From Methanobacteriota archaeon (GTDB lineage Archaea > Thermoplasmatota > Poseidoniia > Poseidoniales > Poseidoniaceae), in the NCBI GenBank assembly GCA_011522915.1, contig WTIA01000040.1, forward strand, positions 1-39,340: a stretch of 39,340 bases of DNA, in the 5' to 3' direction. Positions 33,110 to 39,340 of this stretch are shown piece after piece (the stretch's first letter is position 1; every line of letters starts with the position of its first letter). The notes beneath the pieces are model-generated. The model worked only from the letters and a program-made list of their open reading frames with translations. It did no database searches and had not been told where the DNA came from. A program made the translations under genes and the position numbers.

Positions 33110-33126
33110 CCCCTCCTATGGAGGGG
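33110..33126 (-). terminator. Inverted repeat between the SelB-like and PH-like genes
   Basis: CCCCTCC and GGAGGGG (perfect 7-bp arms, 3-nt spacer) sit 17 nt after the SelB-like stop and upstream of the next promoter. Four A follow on the minus strand instead of T, so it is not a classical terminator. The placement matches the hairpin at 30302-30330. Confidence 0.45.
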
Positions 33127-33143
33127 CCGTTCTTTGAGCCTGT

Positions 33144-34163
33144 TCAAGATAACCGAGTCAATCTTGCACTACCCATAATTCGAGGTTTGGAGTCAAGTTG
33201 TGCAAGCAAAACCACAGGAGGGTTTTCTTTTCTGATGAATAGAGGAGAATCCCAGGCCACTTCCAATCCCGAGTCTATCGATTCGACTCTCCCTACAACG
33301 AATTGTAAATCCACGCTAGCATGTACAACATCCCCCGGCGCCAAAATTCGCTTTTGGAAAGGAGAAATTGTTAGTTCTAACGAACTTTTTTCATGCTTTT
33401 CCAAAGATAGTGGAATTGAGATTCCCTTATTCTTGTCCTCGACTGCGGGATGAATCACCAACGAACCTCCTGTTAGATGTTCTTCTTTTGTATTTCTCAA
33501 TGCGATTCCTACTCTGTCTCCGGCAACTGCCTGTTCGACATCATCATCCATTACCTGCAGGCTCTTCACCGTACCTGGACCCTCTGCTGGTAGAAGATGC
33601 AATTCATCATGAACAGAAACAGAACCTGATTGAACATAACCAATTGCAACCAAGCCAATTCCTTTGACGTTGAAATGTTGATCTATTGGCACGACTAATG
33701 GTTCCTGTTTTGCTTGCTCTAAATCACTGGAAATCTCATCCATCAAACCATATAATGCGTCACGCAATTCTATACCTTCAGAACCACTTTGGCTCCATGA
33801 TGTTAATCCTGCTTGAGCGATAAATGCCTTAACTTGGTCCTCATCAATCCACTCACCTTGCGGCGGATTAATTACAAAAATTCCTTTGTCAATTCCTGCT
33901 GATGCAAATCCTACCAAAACCTCACCAAAGGTAGCATCGATTGCAGTAACTTCCAACAGACCTACTCTAGCCGCACATAGAGAATTGAAAAATGGACGAA
34001 TTCTTTCCGGCATTTTTGCAGGCCTGATAATCGAAAGAATTCGTACTCCATCAGCTCCTGATTCTTTGTGCACATAGGTATGAACATCCCTTTGGTCAGT
34101 CGCTTTGGCTATTCCTTTAGCCAGATCATCACTACCGATCATTGCGATATTTAGGACTGTCAT
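33144..34163 (-). CDS. SelB/EF-Tu-like translation-factor homologue with degenerate G domain
   Basis: Residues about 1-155 occupy the place of an EF-Tu-type GTPase domain, but its motifs are gone: the P-loop position reads MIGSDDLAKGIAK with no GKS/T, and no DxxG or NKxD is visible. Domain II is well preserved (about 165-245: VPIDQHFNVKGIGLVAIGYVQSGSVSVHDELHLLPAEGPGTVKSLQVMDDDVEQAVAGDRVGIAL), and domain III follows to residue 339. Archaea are known to carry a SelB-like family with eroded GTPase motifs and unknown function; this protein fits that description. It is unlikely to hydrolyse GTP. No SelC tRNA, selenophosphate synthetase or in-frame selenocysteine UGA was seen here. A 39-nt gap separates it from the upstream sugar kinase on the same strand. 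Confidence 0.75.
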   Translation of the reverse strand: MTVLNIAMIGSDDLAKGIAKATDQRDVHTYVHKESGADGVRILSIIRPAKMPERIRPFFNSLCAARVGLLEVTAIDATFGEVLVGFASAGIDKGIFVINPPQGEWIDEDQVKAFIAQAGLTSWSQSGSEGIELRDALYGLMDEISSDLEQAKQEPLVVPIDQHFNVKGIGLVAIGYVQSGSVSVHDELHLLPAEGPGTVKSLQVMDDDVEQAVAGDRVGIALRNTKEEHLTGGSLVIHPAVEDKNKGISIPLSLEKHEKSSLELTISPFQKRILAPGDVVHASVDLQFVVGRVESIDSGLEVAWDSPLFIRKENPPVVLLAQLDSKPRIMGSARLTRLS

Positions 34164-34202
34164 GGCACTGCGAGTTATGACCTGTTATTGAGCATAGTGC
34201 AA

Positions 34203-35129
34203 TCAAGAGGTCTTAGTGATGCTTCTATACTCCAACAATCTCTTTTCATATTCTTCAAACGATAAAGTACGAATCCTCTCTGTGCCAAAACTCTCTATCG
34301 TGAAAGAAGCAGTAACTGTTGCGTGGACTAAAGACTCTGCTAACTCATCCCTACTAACTTCTCCAGAATTTTGGGATAGATATTGTGCCATAGCCCCGGC
34401 AAATGAATCACCGCAACCAGTCGGGTCAACAAGTTTTGAAGTGGGATAAGATGGCATTGAGACAATACCTTCTGGATGTAGGGCGAGAACTCCATGCTCT
34501 CCACGTTTTACCACAAGAATTCCTCCGTTCTTCATCTCCAATACCGATTCTGCTGCTTGGATTAAATTCTCATTATCGGCAAGCATTCTAACCTCACCAT
34601 CATTCAAAACTAAAATATCGACTTTCTTCATTACATCCTGCAACTCTTCATTTGCAATGTTTATCCACAGATTCATTGAATCGAGAATTGATAGCCTTTC
34701 TACGCTTGTTTGCGATATTACTGATGATTGCAGAGCAGGATGTAAATTCGCACACATCAGAATCTTTGGTTTCGAGTGAGATGAAGGGACCTTTGGCTGA
34801 AAACTTTCGAAAACGTTCAGATGCGTTTCATGAGTTACCGCCTCTGCCATACTTCCGTGGTAAGATCCCTTCCAACGGAAGGTTTCTCCTTCAGCAACTT
34901 CTATTCCATCTATGTCCAAACCTGCTGCCTTGTACCAATCGAGGTGTTCTGAGACAAAATCTTGCCCGATTACTCCTACGATTGCGACACCGTTTCCGTT
35001 ATTCTTTCGGTAGTGAAATGCTGCTGAGAATCCTCCATATGATGCAGAACCTCCAAGTTCATTTTCTCGAAAGCCAGCTGGGGTCTCAAGCGAATCGTAG
35101 GCCAAACTGCCAACGATTAGTACGTCCAT
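34203..35129 (-). CDS. PfkB-family (ribokinase-like) carbohydrate/nucleoside kinase
   Basis: The protein should phosphorylate a sugar or nucleoside hydroxyl with ATP. It shows both PfkB signatures: an N-terminal GGSASYGGFSAAFHY substrate-lid region (about 27-41) and the C-terminal DPTGCGDSFAGAM anion-hole/catalytic motif (about 235-247), where the Asp in GCGD is the base. VVKRGEHGV is also typical of the fold. The family's usual GAGD is GCGD here, which occurs in some members. The 308-residue length is normal. Substrate cannot be told from sequence. The stop of the biotin carboxylase gene lies 5 nt before ATG 35129, so the two are likely co-transcribed with the SelB-like gene downstream. Confidence 0.88.
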   Translation of the reverse strand: MDVLIVGSLAYDSLETPAGFRENELGGSASYGGFSAAFHYRKNNGNGVAIVGVIGQDFVSEHLDWYKAAGLDIDGIEVAEGETFRWKGSYHGSMAEAVTHETHLNVFESFQPKVPSSHSKPKILMCANLHPALQSSVISQTSVERLSILDSMNLWINIANEELQDVMKKVDILVLNDGEVRMLADNENLIQAAESVLEMKNGGILVVKRGEHGVLALHPEGIVSMPSYPTSKLVDPTGCGDSFAGAMAQYLSQNSGEVSRDELAESLVHATVTASFTIESFGTERIRTLSFEEYEKRLLEYRSITKTS

Positions 35130-35134
35130 ATTGA

Positions 35135-36475
35135 TCAGCCCAACAATTCTTGGTGCTCATCTATGTATGCAATCGTAATATCTCCAGAGAGGAAATCTTC
35201 TTCATCCATGATTCTTCTATGAAGAGGGATAAGATGGTCCACTCCAGTTATCATGGTTTCATCAAGGGCGGTACGCATTCTTCGAATTGCTGAATCCCTA
35301 TCAGAGCCCCATGTCAGTAACTTTGCGAGCAGGCTATCAAAACAACCTGGCATCTCGTAACCCGGATGTGCGTGTGTATCGCACCGAATTCCAAAACCGG
35401 AAGGGAAGTGACATTCCCATAACCTTCCCGGAGATGGTACAAAGTTGGTTGTATCCTCTGCATTTAGTCGGCATTGTATTGCGTGACCTCTAATCTTAAT
35501 GTCATCTTGAGTGAGGGGTAGGCTTTCTCCTTGTGCAACTCTAATCCCCAACTCTACAAGATTATGTCCAGTGATTAATTCGGTCACGGTGTGTTCAACT
35601 TGTACTCTTGGATTTACCTCTAGGAAGTAAAAGTCTCCATTTTTGTCCCGCAAAAACTCGAAGGTTGCAAGTCCTTTGTAGCCGACGGACTCAGCACCTG
35701 CACAAACAAGAGCACCAACTTCAGCACGTTTCTCTTCTGTTAACCAAGGGCCTTCCTCGATTAGTTTCTGATGTCGGCGCTGAATAGAGCAGAATCTCTC
35801 TCCGAAATGAATCGCTTTTTCACCATCTGCAAGAACTTGGAATTCAACGTGTTGTGCGCCTTCAATATATTTCTCAACGAAGACTCTGTCGTCCCCGAAG
35901 GCAGACTTTGCACGGCCCTGACATAATTTGAGAGCCCCCTCAAACTCGTTTGCAGCGTGCACGATTTGCATACCTATTCCTCCTCCACCAGCAGCAGCTT
36001 TGATAATTACTGGATAACCGATTTCTTCAGCTAATTCGCTTGCCACTTCAGCAGATGAAATCGGTTCGCTACTCCCCTTAGCAGTAGGAAGGCCTGCAGC
36101 CTCCATTGCGGCTCTAGCCTCTATTTTGTCACCGAGTAGAGTGATAACATTTGAAGCCGGTCCAATGAATGTAATGCCCTCTTCTTCCAATCTTTTTACG
36201 AAGTGGGCATTTTCTGCAAGGAATCCATATCCGGGGTGAACTGCATCGCATTCGAGATCTTTTGCGGCTTGAACTACAGCCTCGATATCAAGGTAGGAAT
36301 CTAGAGGATTAGCACGCATTATTGGATAAGCGACATCAGCCATCCTTACTGGCAGGGACAATCTATCTTCTCTGCCATGAATAATCGCCGCTTCTATACC
36401 CATGTCTCGAAGCGTTCGAAGTATTCTCAATGCGATTTCTCCACGGTTTGCAATCAGTACGCGCTTGAATCCCAT
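35135..36475 (-). CDS. accC: Biotin carboxylase (AccC-like subunit of an acyl-CoA carboxylase)
   Basis: It carboxylates biotin on a carrier protein using ATP and bicarbonate, supplying an acetyl-/propionyl-CoA carboxylase. The order of motifs is that of AccC: LIANRGEIALRILR (5-20), HPGYGFLAEN (80-89), KAAAGGGGIGMQI (K159, Gly loop 163-166), ERFCSIQRRHQKLIEE and EVNPRVQVEHTVTE (catalytic Arg and metal Glu). In the Gly loop Ile replaces the frequently seen Arg (GGGGRGM). At 446 residues it is a stand-alone subunit, with no BCCP or carboxyltransferase fused or adjacent in the window. If its product is malonyl-CoA it could feed the megasynthase, but propionyl-CoA or pyruvate carboxylation is equally possible. 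It is the first gene of a set running to the SelB-like gene. Confidence 0.92.
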   Translation of the reverse strand: MGFKRVLIANRGEIALRILRTLRDMGIEAAIIHGREDRLSLPVRMADVAYPIMRANPLDSYLDIEAVVQAAKDLECDAVHPGYGFLAENAHFVKRLEEEGITFIGPASNVITLLGDKIEARAAMEAAGLPTAKGSSEPISSAEVASELAEEIGYPVIIKAAAGGGGIGMQIVHAANEFEGALKLCQGRAKSAFGDDRVFVEKYIEGAQHVEFQVLADGEKAIHFGERFCSIQRRHQKLIEEGPWLTEEKRAEVGALVCAGAESVGYKGLATFEFLRDKNGDFYFLEVNPRVQVEHTVTELITGHNLVELGIRVAQGESLPLTQDDIKIRGHAIQCRLNAEDTTNFVPSPGRLWECHFPSGFGIRCDTHAHPGYEMPGCFDSLLAKLLTWGSDRDSAIRRMRTALDETMITGVDHLIPLHRRIMDEEDFLSGDITIAYIDEHQELLG

Positions 36476-36603
36476 GTCGACGGCTAAACGAATCTATTCT
36501 AAGATGAAAGCGGTCGAAATATCAACAAATTACAAGGTTAAAACTCCCGATTTACGGAAACAATTTACATGATTATGTCGGACTAAGGTGAAAACTTCCG
36601 TTG

Positions 36604-36612
36604 TTTTTATAC
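36604..36612 (+). promoter_or_regulatory. Strong TATA-like box of the SLOG-fold gene
   Basis: TTTTTATAC is centred about 28 nt before ATG 36636. The sequence and spacing are good for a leaderless archaeal promoter, and they argue against the upstream GTG at 36588, which the box would lie inside. Confidence 0.6.
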
Positions 36613-36635
36613 TACACCTGAGCGATTGGCCATAC

Positions 36636-37103
36636 ATGACCGATAATAAGCAGACGGGTGCTTCCACACTCGAGAAACTGGCAGGCAAGGATCTTAACCG
36701 AGATGGTAAAGTCATTAATTTGGTAATTTGTGGAAACTCAAGATACTATAATTATGAGTGGATTGAAGAACAATTAGAAGAATGGATAAAGTGGAATGAT
36801 TATCCTGATTTGATAATCATTGGAGGAGCGAGTGGTGTCGATTATCTTGTAGAAAGATGGGCAACTAATCTTGCGATTCCAATGGCGATTTTCACAGAAG
36901 CCTGGAACCAGCCACGCCAAGGCCTAGAGGATTCAGGTAGACCAGAGGCAGAGCCTACACTTGGAGAGAAAATGATAGAGAGTGCAACTCACCTTATTGC
37001 ATTCCCTGGCCCTAATTCAAAATGGACAACTGTAATGGTTGAATTGGCTAAGCAAAAAGGCATACCTGCAGTTTCGGTGCCTACGCCTTCTGATGGTTAT
37101 TAA
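36636..37103 (+). CDS. SLOG/Rossmann-fold nucleotide-binding-like protein (DUF2493/YAcAr-like)
   Basis: The 155-residue protein matches the small SLOG-type Rossmann fold: strand-loop INLVICGNSRYYNYEWIEEQL, then PDLIIIGGASGVDYLVERWATNLAIP (the GG-x-x-GVD nucleotide loop), FTEAWNQPRQ, and SATHLIAFPGPNSKWTTVMVELAKQKGIPAVSV (the PGP..KWTT end). SLOG proteins bind nucleotides or nucleotide-derived signals, and members such as LOG and DprA-like proteins have varied roles. The DUF2493/YAcAr group is common in phages and mobile elements, but nothing mobile is seen here. The role is unknown. The start at ATG 36636 is supported by a TATA-like box. Its stop is 2 nt from the convergent flavoprotein gene's stop. 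Confidence 0.7.
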   Translation: MTDNKQTGASTLEKLAGKDLNRDGKVINLVICGNSRYYNYEWIEEQLEEWIKWNDYPDLIIIGGASGVDYLVERWATNLAIPMAIFTEAWNQPRQGLEDSGRPEAEPTLGEKMIESATHLIAFPGPNSKWTTVMVELAKQKGIPAVSVPTPSDGY

Positions 37104-37105
37104 AA

Positions 37106-38368
37106 TCAATATACGTCACGCAAGTAACGCTTTTGCTCTTTCATCATCGTCTTTTCGATGAAGTGGGTGGCATCTTCTTCAGACATGCCACCGTGTTCCA
37201 TCGCTATTTCGATTAGAGCTCTGTGAACGTCCTTAGCCATATACTGCTTATCACCACAGATGTAGAAATATGCTCCACGCTCGAACCATTCCCAAACTTC
37301 AGCGCCGTGCTCTTTGAGCCTGTGTTGGACGTAGATTTTTTCCTCTTGGTCACGAGACCATGCTGTGGTAAATCTGTACATGTGACCTTCATCCAACCAC
37401 GCTTCGATTTCATCTTTGTAGTAAAACTCTGTCTTTGCCGATTGGTCACCGAAGAATAACCAATTCTTACCGTCTCCTCCATCGTGGACCCTTTGTTCCA
37501 TGAATGCCCTGAATGGAGCAATTCCAGTTCCAGGGCCAACCATAATTATGTCCGTAGATTTATCTTCAGGTAGTACGAAGGACTTTGTTGGTGACATAAA
37601 TACGCCAACATCTGTCTTGTTTACTTCGACTTCATCAGCCATGTAAACAGTACAAAGACCGCCACGGTCTCTACCGTGGTGTGAATATCTGACAATACCA
37701 ACCGTCAACTCAACGAATCCAGGATGAGCGTCGTGACTGCTTGCTATCGAGTAAAGTCTCGGCTTCAGTTTGTCGATAACCTCTATGAATTCCTCTGGGG
37801 TATAACTCACCTCGAAGTCTCTCAAAACGTCGATATAATCTCTTGACCAGATGTAATCCTCCATTGCATCGGCATCTGTTGTTAGGTGTTCGACTCTTCC
37901 AACAGGGTCATCTCCTGGAATTGAAGGCAAAAGCTCGCCTCCCATTTCTGAGTCTCCTCCCATCCATCCAGCACCCTGACCTGAAACAGACTCTCGATAT
38001 CTGTCAATCATTTTCACGGTGATTCGCATGCCGTTTGAACTAACCTTCTCGGTAAGTGAATTCACGAATTTCTTGTTTACTCTATGAATTTCAAAATCTT
38101 TCTTCAGTGCTTCCCAAATCGTTCTCTCACCATTGTGAGTTGTAACCATGTGGTCTTGGTCCCAACCTGCAGTTTCGATAAGAAGGTCGACGGTGTTTGC
38201 AGGGTTTTCGGCAAGCACGCCAAGAGCGTCACCTACTTTGTAATCAAGGCCAGAATCTCCTAACTCGAAAACTACGTGGCGTGTCTCTTTTCGAGAACCT
38301 TCGCCGTTTAACACATAGCATTCAGTAATCTTAGTCATGTAAGGGTTCTTTGCGCTCCAGTTAGACAT
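37106..38368 (-). CDS. FAD/NADPH-binding reductase, CysJ-like without flavodoxin domain
   Basis: The protein contains the FAD-binding and NADPH-binding modules of the sulfite-reductase flavoprotein/cytochrome-P450-reductase family: YKVGDALGVLAENP (about 41-54), PRLYSIASS (FAD), GGLCTVYMAD, then MVGPGTGIAPFRAFMEQR (NADPH), LFFGDQS, YFYICGDKQYMAKDVH and a C-terminal ...KRYLRDVY aromatic end that stacks on FAD. The N-terminal FMN (flavodoxin) domain of CysJ is absent, so electrons must pass to a separate ferredoxin/flavodoxin or straight to an acceptor. It probably uses NADPH. ATG 38368 (MSNWSAKN) is preferred to GTG 38377. No sulfite reductase haem subunit is in the window. Confidence 0.85.
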   Translation of the reverse strand: MSNWSAKNPYMTKITECYVLNGEGSRKETRHVVFELGDSGLDYKVGDALGVLAENPANTVDLLIETAGWDQDHMVTTHNGERTIWEALKKDFEIHRVNKKFVNSLTEKVSSNGMRITVKMIDRYRESVSGQGAGWMGGDSEMGGELLPSIPGDDPVGRVEHLTTDADAMEDYIWSRDYIDVLRDFEVSYTPEEFIEVIDKLKPRLYSIASSHDAHPGFVELTVGIVRYSHHGRDRGGLCTVYMADEVEVNKTDVGVFMSPTKSFVLPEDKSTDIIMVGPGTGIAPFRAFMEQRVHDGGDGKNWLFFGDQSAKTEFYYKDEIEAWLDEGHMYRFTTAWSRDQEEKIYVQHRLKEHGAEVWEWFERGAYFYICGDKQYMAKDVHRALIEIAMEHGGMSEEDATHFIEKTMMKEQKRYLRDVY

Positions 38369-38385
38369 AGTGACCACCAGATGAG

Positions 38386-38403
38386 CCGGTCCACCGGAAC
38401 CGG
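38386..38403. repeat. Short inverted repeat in the divergent flavoprotein/MBL promoter region
   Basis: CCGGT (38386-38390) and ACCGG (38399-38403) are inverted around CCACCGGA. They lie about 18 nt upstream of the flavoprotein ATG. It may be an operator, but the arms are short. Confidence 0.25.
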
Positions 38404-38429
38404 ATAGATGAATGTTAGGTGCGATGATG

Positions 38430-38437
38430 TCTTATTG
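38430..38437 (+). promoter_or_regulatory. TATA-like box of the metallo-beta-lactamase-fold gene
   Basis: TCTTATTG is centred about 25 nt before ATG 38459. It favours that start over the upstream ATGs at 38408 and 38441. Confidence 0.45.
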
Positions 38438-38458
38438 TGGATGCGCCTGCCTTGGACA

Positions 38459-39223
38459 ATGGTAGAGGTGGATTTGCTAGGAAGCGGGAACGCATTTCTT
38501 CCCTCAGGTCGATTCCATTCTTTCTTAATGATCGATAAACACATCATTATCGACTGCCCTCCAACGGCATTGGCAAGCCTTCGCAAGGCAAAGATAAGCC
38601 CAGCGGACATAGATACAATATTGATTACACATGTGCACGGAGACCATGTTTTCGGTTTCCCATTTTTCTTACTCGAAAGAAAATATATCTCTGATCGAGA
38701 GGGCACTAAACCACTAACCGTGGCAGGCTCAAAAATTGTGAAAGATAGGCTATCAGAATTATGCAAATTGGCTTATCCCGGATCTCTTGATGAGATGCTA
38801 CAGGAAATTAACTGGGTAGACGTCCCTGACTTGGAAGGATGGAGTATGGAAAGATTCGAGGTATTTCATGAACCTTCGGTGGAGCCACATGGCTGGATGC
38901 TGAACAATGATGAGGGATGGTCTATGCTACATTCCGGAGATTCGGGGCCATGTGATGAATTGTGGAACCGAATCCAAAAATGCTCTTTTGCAGTGGTTGA
39001 AATGGGAGTTCCCGAATATGTTGAAACCGATGAGCATCACAAACCCAGTGACATCAATAAACTGGCAGAGTTGTGTCCTGATACCATACTAATTCTCACA
39101 CACACCTACATAGATTCTGATTATCCTATTTTGACAACTGATGTGCCAGAATTTCCTAAAAATGTGATCCATGGCGAAGATGGGATGAGTTTCGTTTTAG
39201 ATAAATCAGGACAAATTTGTTAA
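38459..39223 (+). CDS. Metallo-beta-lactamase-fold hydrolase, RNase Z-like
   Basis: The HxHxDH metal motif reads THVHGDHVFGFP (about 57-68), preceded by DLLGSGNAFLPSGRFHSFLMIDKHIIIDCPP, a start typical of RNase Z/ElaC-type and related MBL proteins. Later ligands are visible as LHSGDSGPC (Asp), and LILTHTYIDSD (His). RNase Z trims tRNA 3' ends, but the long arm that grips tRNA is not evident here, so another MBL hydrolase activity on a phosphodiester or small molecule is possible. The length is 254 residues from ATG 38459; upstream ATGs at 38408 and 38441 add unmatched residues. It is cytoplasmic and has no close co-directional neighbour in the window. Confidence 0.78.
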   Translation: MVEVDLLGSGNAFLPSGRFHSFLMIDKHIIIDCPPTALASLRKAKISPADIDTILITHVHGDHVFGFPFFLLERKYISDREGTKPLTVAGSKIVKDRLSELCKLAYPGSLDEMLQEINWVDVPDLEGWSMERFEVFHEPSVEPHGWMLNNDEGWSMLHSGDSGPCDELWNRIQKCSFAVVEMGVPEYVETDEHHKPSDINKLAELCPDTILILTHTYIDSDYPILTTDVPEFPKNVIHGEDGMSFVLDKSGQIC

Positions 39224-39340
39224 AATAATTCTACAAAATTTCCCAAAATTTGTTTCAATTATTTTCAAGTCCTAGAAATCCAAAACAAAAAAGCGAACAA
39301 ATTAGAAAATCCTTGACGAATTAATTTCAGAAAATTAATT
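39224..39340. other. AT-rich intergenic end of window with inverted repeat
   Basis: No gene is seen. The stretch is strongly AT-rich. AATTAATTT (39319-39327) and AAATTAATT (39332-39340) are perfect inverted arms with a 4-nt spacer, ending at the window edge. AAAATTT also recurs directly around CCC near 39236-39252. It may hold the promoter of the next gene or a terminator. Confidence 0.4.

Noticed and set aside
33144-34163. Selenocysteine incorporation system based on the SelB-like protein
   Set aside because: G motifs are lost, and no tRNA-Sec, SECIS-like hairpin with UGA codon, or selenophosphate synthetase was seen.
1-39340. Mobile element, prophage or integrated island
   Set aside because: No transposase, integrase, phage structural gene or tRNA attachment site is seen. 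Possible horizontal origin of the fabI-megasynthase operon rests only on gene content.
1-39340. tRNA or rRNA genes in the intergenic gaps
   Set aside because: The gaps are short (all under about 180 nt) and I found no cloverleaf features such as a T-loop GTTCGA-like stretch in the right context; a tRNAscan-type search would settle it.

Overview
This window looks like a piece of chromosome from an uncultured marine euryarchaeon, most likely Marine Group II / Candidatus Poseidoniales (phylum Thermoplasmatota). That assignment is an inference. It rests on a TATA-binding-protein-like gene, a SelB-like protein with a degraded G domain, TATA-like boxes about 25-30 nt upstream of start codons (the leaderless layout of archaeal promoters), several secreted lipoproteins and peptidases, and a very large surface protein with a C-terminal membrane anchor and short cytoplasmic tail. 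Genes are tightly packed, mostly on the minus strand. I see no tRNA, rRNA, CRISPR array, insertion sequence or phage gene.

Region by region. Bases 1-10.7 kb are a cell-envelope and secretome block: an M9-collagenase-like lipoprotein peptidase, an eight-repeat fasciclin (FAS1) surface protein, an M28 peptidase lipoprotein, a small membrane protein, a thrombospondin-type-3 calcium-binding membrane protein, a thioredoxin-fold lipoprotein and a MerT-like membrane protein. Bases 10.8-20.9 kb hold the most striking feature, a three-gene, translationally coupled minus-strand operon. It encodes a FabI-type enoyl reductase, a 2884-residue PUFA-synthase/polyketide-synthase-like megasynthase (KS-AT-degenerate ACP-KS-ACP-like x3-KR-DH) and an Sfp-type phosphopantetheinyl transferase. 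Bases 21.0-30.2 kb are a second minus-strand gene series: a 1942-residue surface protein, an unrecognised protein, a divergent TBP-like protein, a TatD-like hydrolase and a CARDB-like membrane protein. Bases 30.3-39.2 kb are mostly metabolic and informational: a ThiI-like PP-loop protein, an acyl-CoA thioesterase, a PH-like membrane protein, a SelB-like pseudo-GTPase, a PfkB sugar kinase, a biotin carboxylase, a SLOG-fold protein, a CysJ-like flavoprotein and a metallo-beta-lactamase-fold hydrolase.

How the genes may work together. The operon appears to be a self-contained acyl-chain builder. The AT carries a malonyl-type HAFH motif, the ketosynthases, KR and DH elongate and reduce, FabI would supply the enoyl reduction that the megasynthase lacks, and the PPTase would prime carrier domains. 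A biotin carboxylase (possible malonyl-CoA source) and a hotdog thioesterase (possible release) are in the window but not in the operon, so those links are speculation. The system is notable because archaeal membranes use isoprenoid rather than fatty-acyl lipids. In addition, every carrier-like domain lacks the usual DSL serine: three read GIDTVKQ and a fourth reads GMSDDQ. Two inverted repeats in the operon's promoter/leader suggest it is regulated.
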